Assembly (NCBI GenBank): GCA_025934335.1 | Contig: JAICYG010000050.1 | Span: 1-16,379 of the forward strand | From: Thermoleophilia bacterium | Lineage (GTDB): Bacteria > Actinomycetota > Thermoleophilia > Gaiellales > Gaiellaceae | Length of the DNA: 16,379 nucleotides | Direction of reading: 5' to 3' | Part shown: in pieces, positions 6,189 through 12,983 of the stretch | How positions within the stretch are numbered: position 1 is the stretch's first letter | How the letters are laid out: the number at the start of each line of letters is the position of its first letter | The notes under the pieces: generated by a model | What the model saw: the letters and a program-made list of their open reading frames with translations, nothing else | The model's database searches: none | Told to the model about the DNA's origin: nothing | Translations under genes and position numbers: made by a program

Positions 6189-7268
6189 GTGAGCACCACG
6201 GATTTCCGCCCCGGCCTCGAAGGCGTGATCGCGTTCGAGACGGAGATCGCCGAGCCGGACAAGGACGGCGGCTCCCTTCGCTACCGCGGCATCGACATCG
6301 AGGAGCTTGTCGGCCGCTACCCGTTCGAGAACGTCTGGGGTCTCCTCGTCGACGAGGACATCGAGTCGCCGCTGCAGCCGGTCGACGGGATCGAGCTGCA
6401 GGACCCGAGCGGCTCCGTCCCCGCCGATCTGCAGGCGGCGCTCGCGACGCTCGGCCCGAAGTGGGGGATGAAGAAGATCATCGACATCTCGGACGAGCAG
6501 GCGCGCGACGACCTGGCGAAGCTGTCGGGCGCGACCCTGACGATCGTGGCGCAGGCGGCCCGCGGCAAGCAGGCGCCGGTGCCGGAGTCGGAGATCGCCG
6601 GGGGGAAGACCGCCGCGGAGCGGTTCCTGATCCGCTGGCGCGGCGAGGCCGACCCGAAGCAGGTGAAGGCGCTCGACACCTACTGGGTCTCCGCCGCCGA
6701 GCACGGCATGAACGCGTCGACGTTCACGGCGCGCATCGCGGCGTCGACCGGCGCCGACTGCGCTGCGGCGATGTCGTCGGCCGTCGGGACTCTCTCCGGG
6801 CCGCTGCACGGCGGCGCGCCCGCGCGCGTCCTCCCGATGCTCGAAGGCGCCGAGCACGCGGACGACCTCGAGCAGTACCTGAAGGACATGCTCGCGCGAG
6901 GGGAGCGGATCATGGGCTTCGGCCACCGCGTCTACCGCGCCTACGACCCGCGCGCGACGGTGCTGAAGCGCACCGCGCGGGAGCTCGGCTCGCCGCGTGC
7001 CGAGGTCGCCGCCGCGCTGGAGGACGCAGCGTTGAAGGTGCTGCGCGAGCGCTCGCCCGACCGCCAGCTCGAGACGAACGTCGAGTACTGGGCCGCGGTC
7101 GTCCTCGACTACGCGCAGATCCCGCCCGACCTGACGCCCGCCATGTTCGGCTGCGCGCGCGTCGCCGGCTGGTCGGCGCACATCCTCGAGCAGAAGCGCC
7201 TCGGCCGCCTTGTCCGCCCGTCGGCCCGCTACGTCGGCCCGCCGCCCCGCACGCTCGCAGACTTGTGA
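6189..7268 (+). CDS. citA: Citrate synthase, CitA-like
   Basis: This is a 359-residue citrate synthase of the short, type II-like group. It condenses acetyl-CoA with oxaloacetate. The catalytic motifs are His207 in GPLHGGAP and His246 in MGFGHRVYRAYDPRA. At the third catalytic position, Asp362 in E. coli, it has Glu299 (TNVEYWAAVVLD). As I recall, this Glu is also found in mycobacterial CitA relatives, so it looks like a family trait. The C-terminus AGWSAHILEQKRLGRLVRP is typical of the CitA group. The GTG start is chosen because the N-terminus matches the family and a -10 box lies 8 nt upstream. The last bases overlap the start of the next gene (GTGA). Activity as a 2-methylcitrate synthase is a possible alternative. 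Confidence 0.9.
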   Translation: MSTTDFRPGLEGVIAFETEIAEPDKDGGSLRYRGIDIEELVGRYPFENVWGLLVDEDIESPLQPVDGIELQDPSGSVPADLQAALATLGPKWGMKKIIDISDEQARDDLAKLSGATLTIVAQAARGKQAPVPESEIAGGKTAAERFLIRWRGEADPKQVKALDTYWVSAAEHGMNASTFTARIAASTGADCAAAMSSAVGTLSGPLHGGAPARVLPMLEGAEHADDLEQYLKDMLARGERIMGFGHRVYRAYDPRATVLKRTARELGSPRAEVAAALEDAALKVLRERSPDRQLETNVEYWAAVVLDYAQIPPDLTPAMFGCARVAGWSAHILEQKRLGRLVRPSARYVGPPPRTLADL

Positions 7269-7759
7269 ACCTGACCGAGGCGGCAGCGCAGGCTGACGCC
7301 CTCGCCGAGGAGGGAAAGGAGCGCGAGCTCTCGCAGCTGCGCGCGCAGTGGGACGACGAGCTCGAGGCGTCGGCGCGCACTTCGGACTTCCGCGAGCGGG
7401 CCGTCGCCTATCGAGCGATCGGCCAGTTCCGCTTCCGCACGAAGAAGGAGCTACTGCGGCGCGGCCTCGAGGACGAGAGCCCGGCCGTTCGCGGCTCGGC
7501 GCTGCTGGCGCTCGAGCGGCTCTCGCGCGATCACCCCGGCGATGTCAACGACGTGCGCCCGCTCCTGCACGAGCTCGTCGCGCACGACCCGAACGAGGCG
7601 GTGCGACGGCTCGGCGTCGCGGCGCTGAAGAACGGCTCGCCGCGCCCGGACACGATCCAGATCCTCGCGTCGCTCGGTGACAACGACGACGAGCCGCGCG
7701 AGCTTCGCGAGACCGCGGCGAAGGTGGCGCAGCTCCTGCGGCGCAGGTCGACGAAGTAG
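7265..7759 (+). CDS. Small HEAT-like helical repeat protein
   Basis: This is a 164-residue, highly charged helical protein whose GTG overlaps the citrate synthase stop (GTGA), implying translational coupling. Residues 1-65 are polar and probably coiled (EEGKERELSQLRAQWDDELE). Residues 66-160 contain two or three HEAT-like units, seen in DESPAVRGSALLALERLS and DPNEAVRRLGVAALKNG and spaced about 38 residues. There is no signal peptide or membrane segment. Such repeats usually bind protein partners. The overlap with citA hints at a linked role, but none can be assigned. Confidence 0.8.
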   Translation: MNLTEAAAQADALAEEGKERELSQLRAQWDDELEASARTSDFRERAVAYRAIGQFRFRTKKELLRRGLEDESPAVRGSALLALERLSRDHPGDVNDVRPLLHELVAHDPNEAVRRLGVAALKNGSPRPDTIQILASLGDNDDEPRELRETAAKVAQLLRRRSTK

Positions 7760-7820
7760 GGGTTTTCTCCGATGCCCCCGGGTCGCCCTGGACGGAGACT
7801 GGTGGCGAAAGGAGGAGACC

Positions 7821-8255
7821 ATGTACACGAAACTCCTCTGGGCAACCGACGCGTCCGACGGCGCCGGGGCCGCGTTGCAGGAGGCGCTGCGTCTGCTCGC
7901 GCCGGACGGGAAGCTGATCGCGTTCCACTGCGACCAGCGGTTCTCGGGTGGGCGCGCGGACGGCCTGCCCGTGCTCCCCGACGAGGACGACCGGCAACGG
8001 CGGCTCCGCGTTCGTGTTGCCGAGCTGGCCGCGGAGGGCGTGGACGTCGAGCTCGTCGTGGGCGCCACCCACCACTCGCCCGCGCACTGCGTCGTACGGG
8101 CGGCCGAGGAGCTGGAAGTCGAGGCGATCGTCTGCGGGACCCGGGGTCACGGAGGCATCCACGGCGCGCTGCTCGGCAGCGTCTCGAAGGAGCTCCTGCA
8201 TCATGCGCAGGTTCCGGTCATCGTCGTCCCACCGCGCGTCCCCGCGCGGGTCTGA
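7821..8255 (+). CDS. Universal stress protein (UspA family)
   Basis: This 144-residue single-domain protein has the Usp fold pattern. The N-terminal strand is LLWATDASDGAGAALQEAL. The complete nucleotide motif G-x2-G-x9-G-S lies at Gly106, Gly109, Gly119 and Ser120 (GTRGHGG to LLGSVS), and the C-terminal strand VPVIVVPP follows. The intact motif places it with ATP-binding members. The ATG at 7821 has an excellent ribosome site (AAAGGAGGAG at 7808-7817); a longer reading of the frame upstream has no support. It lies 61 bp after the HEAT-like gene on the same strand. It is the last rightward gene before a convergent junction. Confidence 0.93.
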   Translation: MYTKLLWATDASDGAGAALQEALRLLAPDGKLIAFHCDQRFSGGRADGLPVLPDEDDRQRRLRVRVAELAAEGVDVELVVGATHHSPAHCVVRAAEELEVEAIVCGTRGHGGIHGALLGSVSKELLHHAQVPVIVVPPRVPARV

Positions 8256-8295
8256 GAGAGAGTCGGCCCGGCGGGCGGCGTCCGAGGCGCCGTCC
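8232..8295. terminator. GC-rich hairpins at a convergent gene junction
   Basis: Two strong stems lie where the universal stress gene meets the leftward 52-aa gene. CCGCGCG (8232-8238) pairs with CGCGCGG (8243-8249) inside the last codons of the stress protein. A second stem (8273-8280 with 8288-8295) forms 8 pairs including one G-U around the loop TCCGAGG. Neither has a T tract, so any termination role is inferred from position and stem strength. Confidence 0.3.
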
Positions 8296-8308
8296 GTCGG
8301 GATCGGAT

Positions 8309-8467
8309 TCAGAGGCAGCTGCAGCCGTCGTGGCGCCCGCAGGACGGGCACACCGTGCGACGCCGCCTAGGCTCGAGGACGTTCTTCGAGAGCCCGGCCT
8401 TCGTCATCAGCCACGCCGCCGCCGCAACCAGAGCCATGATCAGTTCCACGTGCAGATCGATCGACAC
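8309..8467 (-). CDS. 52-aa membrane protein with C-terminal Cys cluster
   Basis: The protein has a short polar N-terminus, one hydrophobic segment (about residues 7-21, ELIMALVAAAAWLM), a basic linker (EPRRRR, 32-37) and four cysteines at C40, C43, C49 and C51 (CPSCGRHDGCSC). The last are likely to bind zinc on the cytoplasmic side. GGAGGAG at 8478-8472 is 6 nt from the GTG at 8467 measured from its GGAGG core, but only 3 nt from the ATG at 8470. The GTG is therefore preferred. The gene overlaps the 3' end of the upstream recombinase frame by 101 bp in another frame. I do not recognise a named family. The membrane segment, Cys cluster and ribosome site together argue for a real gene. Confidence 0.68.
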   Translation of the reverse strand: MSIDLHVELIMALVAAAAWLMTKAGLSKNVLEPRRRRTVCPSCGRHDGCSCL

Positions 8468-9410
8468 CATTCTCCTCCGTCGGCTTTCTTCGGGCATGTG
8501 GATGTGCCCGGTAGTACAACTCCCGACGCCTGGCGTCGGATACGTGGGTGTAGATCTCCGTGGTCGAGACGTCGGCGTGGCCGAGCATCTCCTGGACGGA
8601 GCGGAGGTCGGCCCCGCCTTCGAGCAGGTGCGTCGCGAACGAGTGGCGGAGGAGGTGTGGATGGACACGCGTCGGGTCGAGCCCGGCTTTCTCGGCCAGC
8701 CGGCGCAGGATCAGGAACGCGCCGGCGCGCGTGAGTGCGCCGCCGCGGGCGTTCAGGAAGAGCTCGGGCCGGTGCCGGCGGTCGAGGTACGGGCGTCCTC
8801 GCGACTGGTAGCGGCGGATCGCCTCGGCCGCGAGGCGGCCGATCGGCACGACGCGCTCCTTGCCGCCCTTGCCGATGACGCGGACGAGCCTGCCCTCGAG
8901 GTCGACGCCGGCACGGTCGAGCCCGAGCGCCTCCGAGACCCGCAGGCCGGCTCCGTAGAGCAGCTCGACGAGCGCCTGGTCGCGCAGGTCTCGCGGCTGC
9001 GTTCCCTTCGCGGCGTCGATCAGGCGCTCCGCCTCGCCCGCGGACAGCGTCTTCGGAAGCGGCTTCGGCCGGCGCGGCAGCTTCACGGCCGCGGCCGGGT
9101 TGTCGCCGCGCGCGCCGAGCAGCTGCAGGTGGCCGAAGAAGCCGCGTGAGGCCGCCGCGCGCCGCGCGATCGTCGTGGCGGCGAGCCCGTCGGCGCGGAG
9201 TTGCGCGGTGTAGCGCTCGAGATCCTCCACCGTCGCGGTCGCGAGCGGCTTTGCCAGGTACGCCGAGAGGGCGGCGAGGTCGCGGCGGTACGCGTCGACC
9301 GTCCGCGGCGAGCGGCGCGCGGCGAGAAGCGCCAGATACCCCTCGACGTCGGGGTCGAGCGGCCTGCGCGTGCTCGAAGTGGTGTCTGACGCCTTCAAAG
9401 GGTCAGACAC
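8367..9410 (-). CDS. Xer-type tyrosine recombinase (second of the pair)
   Basis: This 347-residue tyrosine recombinase should cut and rejoin DNA, as XerC/XerD do at dif. The N-terminal SAM-like DNA-binding domain covers about residues 20-105 and the catalytic domain about 120-305. Catalytic residues are Arg157 (GAGLRVSE), Lys181 (GKGGKERVVP), His252 and Arg255 (HLLRHSFATH), His278 and nucleophile Tyr287 (TTEIYTHV). It resembles XerD more than XerC. Beyond about residue 307 lies a 40-residue tail, unusual for Xer proteins, which overlaps the downstream 52-aa gene. The start is uncertain: the GTG at 9410 lies inside a perfect inverted repeat, and the TTG at 9398 is an alternative. Neither has a ribosome site. 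Only 3 bp separate it from the upstream recombinase. Confidence 0.9.
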   Translation of the reverse strand: MSDPLKASDTTSSTRRPLDPDVEGYLALLAARRSPRTVDAYRRDLAALSAYLAKPLATATVEDLERYTAQLRADGLAATTIARRAAASRGFFGHLQLLGARGDNPAAAVKLPRRPKPLPKTLSAGEAERLIDAAKGTQPRDLRDQALVELLYGAGLRVSEALGLDRAGVDLEGRLVRVIGKGGKERVVPIGRLAAEAIRRYQSRGRPYLDRRHRPELFLNARGGALTRAGAFLILRRLAEKAGLDPTRVHPHLLRHSFATHLLEGGADLRSVQEMLGHADVSTTEIYTHVSDARRRELYYRAHPHARRKPTEENGVDRSARGTDHGSGCGGGVADDEGRALEERPRA

Positions 9411-9411
9411 C
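9381..9411. repeat. Perfect 10-bp inverted repeat between the two recombinase genes
   Basis: GGTGTCTGAC (9381-9390) and GTCAGACACC (9402-9411) form a perfect 10-bp stem around an 11-nt loop. The repeat covers the presumed GTG start of the second recombinase and lies just after the stop of the first. It could be a dispersed palindromic repeat, a translation-control hairpin or a protein binding site. No second copy was noticed in the window. Confidence 0.75.
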
Positions 9412-9413
9412 GG

Positions 9414-10253
9414 TCAGGATCGCGGATGGGCATGGTCGTAGACGCGACGCAGCCGCTTCGCGTCCACGTGGCTGTACATCTGGGTCGTGGAGAGTGAGCT
9501 GTGGCCGAGCAGCTCCTGGATCGTGCGCAGGTCGGCGCCGCCTTCGAGCAGGTGCGTGGCGAAGGCGTGGCGCAGGCGGTGGGGGTGGGGGACGAGGCGG
9601 CGTAGCGTCGAGGTGTCGAGGCGGCGGCCGCGGGCGGAGAGGAAGAGCGCGTTCTGCGCGCCGCGCGCGAGCCGGGGTCGCGCGTCGCGGAGGTAGCGCG
9701 CGACGAGGGCGCCGGCCTCCTCGCCGAGAGGGACGACGCGGTCCTTGCCGCCCTTGCCGCGGCGCACGTGCACGTGCTCCTGCTCGAAGTCGACGTCTCC
9801 GAGGTCGAGCCCGACCGCCTCCGACGCGCGCAGGCCGGCCGAGTAGACGAGCTCGACGAGCGCCGCGTTCCGCAGCCCGAGCGGCCCCTCGACGGCAACC
9901 GAGTCGACGATCGCCTCGACCTCGTCCTGCTTCGGCGCGTCGGGCAGGCGCCGCGGCAGACGCGGCGCGAGCTTCGCGTCCGGCACGTGCTCCGGCCCGA
10001 GCGCGTAGCGAAGGAGCGAGCGAACCGCCACCAGCTTGCGCGCGATCGTCGCGGGCGCGAGCTTGCCGAGCGGCCGTGCGCGGCCGAGCTGTGCGACCCA
10101 GTCCGCGAGCACGCGCACGTCGACCTCCTCGAGCGGGCGTTCGGGGCCGAACCAGCGCGCGAACTCGTCCAGGTCGGCGGCGTAGCCGCGGCGCGTGCCG
10201 TCAGAGATCCCCGCCGCGGCGAGGAACCGCTCGATCGCTGCGTCGGTTGTCAC
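9414..10253 (-). CDS. Xer-type tyrosine recombinase (first of the pair)
   Basis: This 279-residue tyrosine recombinase has the usual XerC/XerD layout. The N-terminal DNA-binding domain covers about residues 3-90 and the catalytic domain about 105-275. Catalytic residues are Arg142 (SAGLRASE), Lys167 (RGKGGKDRVVP), His225 and Arg228 (HRLRHAFATH), His251 and Tyr260 (TTQMYSHV). All are present, so it should be active. The GTG at 10253 is chosen because it gives a family-like N-terminus. No Shine-Dalgarno site is visible. It is divergent from the aminopeptidase gene with 37 bp between them, and the second recombinase follows 3 bp after its stop. Both look chromosomal; no integrase cargo or attachment site is evident. 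XerC and XerD cannot be assigned without a tree. Confidence 0.92.
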   Translation of the reverse strand: MTTDAAIERFLAAAGISDGTRRGYAADLDEFARWFGPERPLEEVDVRVLADWVAQLGRARPLGKLAPATIARKLVAVRSLLRYALGPEHVPDAKLAPRLPRRLPDAPKQDEVEAIVDSVAVEGPLGLRNAALVELVYSAGLRASEAVGLDLGDVDFEQEHVHVRRGKGGKDRVVPLGEEAGALVARYLRDARPRLARGAQNALFLSARGRRLDTSTLRRLVPHPHRLRHAFATHLLEGGADLRTIQELLGHSSLSTTQMYSHVDAKRLRRVYDHAHPRS

Positions 10254-10254
10254 G

Positions 10255-10282
10255 CTGACGAGTTCGGCGTGGTGGCTACGAT
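10255..10282 (+). promoter_or_regulatory. Candidate promoter for a leaderless aminopeptidase mRNA
   Basis: CTGACG (10255-10260) and TACGAT (10277-10282) are separated by 16 bp and fit a sigma-A-type promoter. The GTG at 10291 begins exactly 8 nt after the -10 box, which predicts a transcript starting at the start codon. The gene has no Shine-Dalgarno site. This is the most complete of the leaderless candidates in the window. Confidence 0.5.
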
Positions 10283-10290
10283 GGCCTGCC

Positions 10291-11550
10291 GTGGCCGTTC
10301 GGCGTAGGCTCGACGGAGCCGATCAACAGAGCGCAGGCGCCGGCGTGGACGGCGCCGAAGCGGGCCGTCTCGAGCGCCTCGCCGCCCTCGCCGTCCACGG
10401 CGCGAACGTGCAACCCCGGCAGATCCTGATGATCACCGCCGAGATCGGGAACGAGGAGACCGCGCGCGCGGTCGCCGCCGCGGGCTACCGGCGCGGCGCG
10501 AAGTTCGTCGAGGTCGACTACTTCGACCCGTACGTGAAGCGCGCGCGCATCGAGCACGCCGATCCCGGGACGCTCGACTTCGTGCCGCCCTGGTACGGCG
10601 AGCGGATGCTCGAGCACGCCGCCGAGCAGGGCGCGCGGGTGACATTCGCGACGCTGACGGCGCCGAACCTGCTCGACGACCTGGACAAGAAGCTCGTCGG
10701 CAAGGACATGCTGCCGAGGGTCAAGGAGCTGACGCAGATCGTCGGCGATCGCTCCACCAACTGGTGCATCGTCCCGGCGCCGCATCCGCGCTGGGCGGTG
10801 ACCGTCTACCCCGATCTGCCCGAGGAGGAGGCGTACGAGCGGCTCTGGTCGGAGCTCGAGCACGTGCTGCGTCTCGACGAGCCCGACCCGATCGCTGCCT
10901 GGGACGAGCGCATGTCGGCGCTGAACGATGCCGCGCGCCGGCTCACCGAGCGCGCGTTCGACGCGTTCGAGCTGCGCGGGCCCGGGACGGAGCTGAGCGT
11001 CGGGATGCTGCCGACGCACCGCTTCTGGGCGGCCGACTTCACGCGCGCCGACGGCCTCCGCCACCTCCCGAACCTGCCGACCGAGGAGGTGTTCACGACG
11101 CCCGACCCGCAGCGCACGTCGGGTCACGTCACGTCCACCAAGCCTCTCGCTCTGAGAGACGGGACGATCGTGCGCGGCCTCCGCGTCCGCTTCGAGGACG
11201 GCGTCGCCGTCGAGATCGACGCCGACGAGAACATCGATGCACTGCGCGGACTGCTCGAGATCGACGAGGGCGCACGGCGGCTCGGAGAGCTCGCGCTCGT
11301 CGACCGCCACGGCCGCATCGGCCCGCTCGGCACCGTCTTCTACAACACGCTCCTCGACGAGAACGCCGCCAGCCACATCGCGCTCGGCGCCGGTTTCCCG
11401 TTCCTCGTCGACGCCGACCACGTCGGCCGCGTCAACGAGAGCGCGCAGCACATCGACTTCATGGTCGGGTCGCCGGAGGTCGAGGTCGACGGAATCACCG
11501 CGGCGGGTGAGCGGATGCCCGTGCTGCGCGCGGGTGAGTGGCAGATCTGA
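10291..11550 (+). CDS. M29-family metallo-aminopeptidase
   Basis: This 419-residue cytoplasmic aminopeptidase of the thermophilic M29 (AmpS/AmpT/PepS) family should remove N-terminal residues from peptides. The dinuclear metal ligands of the family are visible: Glu266 (LPTEEVFTTPD), Glu333 (LGELALVD), His362 (ENAASHIALG), and His387 and Asp389 (QHIDFMVGS). Tyr351 in FYNTLLDE fits the conserved active-site tyrosine. Length is typical for the family. The GTG at 10291 is preferred because of the TACGAT box 8 nt upstream. It gives about 25 residues before the conserved RLERLAALAV segment, and the GTG at 10345 is a shorter alternative. A second citrate synthase gene follows after 59 bp. Confidence 0.94.
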   Translation: MAVRRRLDGADQQSAGAGVDGAEAGRLERLAALAVHGANVQPRQILMITAEIGNEETARAVAAAGYRRGAKFVEVDYFDPYVKRARIEHADPGTLDFVPPWYGERMLEHAAEQGARVTFATLTAPNLLDDLDKKLVGKDMLPRVKELTQIVGDRSTNWCIVPAPHPRWAVTVYPDLPEEEAYERLWSELEHVLRLDEPDPIAAWDERMSALNDAARRLTERAFDAFELRGPGTELSVGMLPTHRFWAADFTRADGLRHLPNLPTEEVFTTPDPQRTSGHVTSTKPLALRDGTIVRGLRVRFEDGVAVEIDADENIDALRGLLEIDEGARRLGELALVDRHGRIGPLGTVFYNTLLDENAASHIALGAGFPFLVDADHVGRVNESAQHIDFMVGSPEVEVDGITAAGERMPVLRAGEWQI

Positions 11551-11609
11551 CGTCGAGGGGTAGACGTAGCACGAAGGCTGCACTGCATCCCGAGAAGGAG
11601 CGAAAACGC

Positions 11610-12893
11610 ATGTCCGAAGCCCTGACCATCACAGACGGCCGCGACGGCTCGTCGTTCGAGGCGCCGATCGAGGACGACGCGGTCCGCGCGACCGCGCTCA
11701 AGCAGGCGGGTCTCGTCAGCTACGATCCCGCGTTCCTGAACACGGCGTCCGTTCGCAGCGCGATCACGTTCATCGACGGCGACGCCGGCATTCTCCGCTA
11801 CCGCGGGTACCCGATCGAGCAGCTCGCCGAGCGCTCGACGTACCTCGAGGTCGCCTACCTGCTCGTGCACGGCGACCTGCCGACGCAGGAGCAGCTCGCG
11901 CGCTGGGCGCACGAGATCACCTTCCACACGTACCTCCACGAGAACGTGAAGCGCCTGATGGAGGGCTTCCGCTACGACGCGCACCCGATGGGGATGTTCG
12001 TCAGCGTCGCCGCGGCGCTGTCGACGTTCTACCCCGAGGCGCGCGACGTCGACGACGCCACGACCCGGATGGAGCAGGTTGTTCGGCTGATCGCGAAGAC
12101 GCCCACGATCGCCGCCTGGTCGTACCGGCATGCGAAGGGGCTCCCGTACGTGTACCCGGACAACGACCTCGGCTTCGCGGCGAACTTCCTCTCGATGATG
12201 TTCCGGATGGGGGAGACGCAGTACCACGCCGAGCCGGCGCTCGAGCGCGCGCTCGAGATCCTCTTCATCCTCCATGCCGACCACGAGCAGAACTGCAGCG
12301 CGAACGTGATGCGCTCGATCGGCTCGTCGCAGGCAGACCCGTACGTCGCGCTCGCGGGTGCGGCGGCCGCGTTGTACGGCCCGCTGCACGGCGGCGCGAA
12401 CGAGGCGGTGCTTCGCATGCTCGGGACGATCGGGCACGTGTCGAACGTGTCGGCGTTCGTCGAGCGCGTGAAGGGCGGCGAGGGCCGGCTGATGGGCTTC
12501 GGCCCCCGCGTCTATAAGAACTACGACCCGAGGGCGCGCATCATCAAAGGGGCCGCCGACGACGTCTTCGCCGTCACCGGCCGCAACCCGCTCCTCGACA
12601 TCGCGCTCGAGCTCGAGCGGATCGCGCTCGAGGACGAGTACTTCGTCTCGCGCAAGCTCTATCCGAACGTCGACTTCTACTCCGGCCTCATCTACCAGGC
12701 GCTCGGGCTGCCGCCCAAGCTGTTCCCGGTGCTGTTCGCGATCCCGCGCACGGCGGGCTGGCTCGCGCAGTGGCTCGAGGGCGTCCAGGACCCGGAGCAG
12801 AAGATCGCCCGGCCGAGGCAGCTGTACGTCGGCGCGGAGGAGCGAGACTACGTTGCGATCGAGGAGCGGCAGCCTGCGGCCGCGACCGGCTAG
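11610..12893 (+). CDS. gltA: Citrate synthase, GltA2-like, with catalytic His replaced by Pro
   Basis: This is a 427-residue type II citrate synthase, close in layout to mycobacterial GltA2 (LILHADHEQN-like segment, GPLHGGANEAV, NVDFYSGLIY, RPRQLYVG). Catalytic His260 (GPLHGGAN) and Asp355 (NVDFYSG) are present. The third catalytic residue, His305 in E. coli within GFGHRVYKNYDPRA, is Pro299 here, encoded by CCC at 12504-12506. One base change (CAC to CCC) would explain it. The flanking residues are perfectly conserved, so this is either a recent mutation, a sequencing error or an unusual enzyme. The ATG at 11610 has AAGGAG 9 nt upstream. pckA follows 90 bp downstream on the same strand. Confidence 0.93.
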   Translation: MSEALTITDGRDGSSFEAPIEDDAVRATALKQAGLVSYDPAFLNTASVRSAITFIDGDAGILRYRGYPIEQLAERSTYLEVAYLLVHGDLPTQEQLARWAHEITFHTYLHENVKRLMEGFRYDAHPMGMFVSVAAALSTFYPEARDVDDATTRMEQVVRLIAKTPTIAAWSYRHAKGLPYVYPDNDLGFAANFLSMMFRMGETQYHAEPALERALEILFILHADHEQNCSANVMRSIGSSQADPYVALAGAAAALYGPLHGGANEAVLRMLGTIGHVSNVSAFVERVKGGEGRLMGFGPRVYKNYDPRARIIKGAADDVFAVTGRNPLLDIALELERIALEDEYFVSRKLYPNVDFYSGLIYQALGLPPKLFPVLFAIPRTAGWLAQWLEGVQDPEQKIARPRQLYVGAEERDYVAIEERQPAAATG

Positions 12894-12983
12894 CCGCGGA
12901 GGACGGTTCGCCGACCTGCCGAATGGCTGAATCCGTACCATGCAGCCCGCTTTGAACTCGACACCTCGAAGGAGGAGCTCCCG
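12894..12983 (+). promoter_or_regulatory. pckA leader with a possible -10 box and a strong ribosome site
   Basis: This 90-bp gap contains TACCAT (12936-12941), a candidate -10 box with no clear -35 partner. AAGGAGGAG (12969-12977) lies 6 nt before the pckA ATG. The gap is long enough for pckA to have its own promoter apart from gltA. No terminator hairpin stands out. Confidence 0.3.

Noticed and set aside
5415..7181. 588-codon leftward frame
   Set aside because: It lies antisense to the S1 protease and CitA-like genes, is Arg-rich and shows no recognisable motif.
5741..7264. Long upstream extension of the HEAT-like gene frame
   Set aside because: It overlaps the S1 protease and citrate synthase in another frame with Arg-rich shadow sequence. 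The GTG at 7265, coupled to the citA stop, is a better start.
7677..7820. N-terminal extension of the universal stress protein
   Set aside because: It overlaps the end of the HEAT-like gene and is Arg-rich. The ATG at 7821 has a near-perfect ribosome site and matches the family start.
8491..8539. Two hairpins, CGGGCA/TGCCCG and CCGACGC/GCGTCGG, near the recombinase 3' end
   Set aside because: They fall within recombinase codons (for example the ARR segment) and have no T tract. They could be by-products of GC-rich coding sequence.
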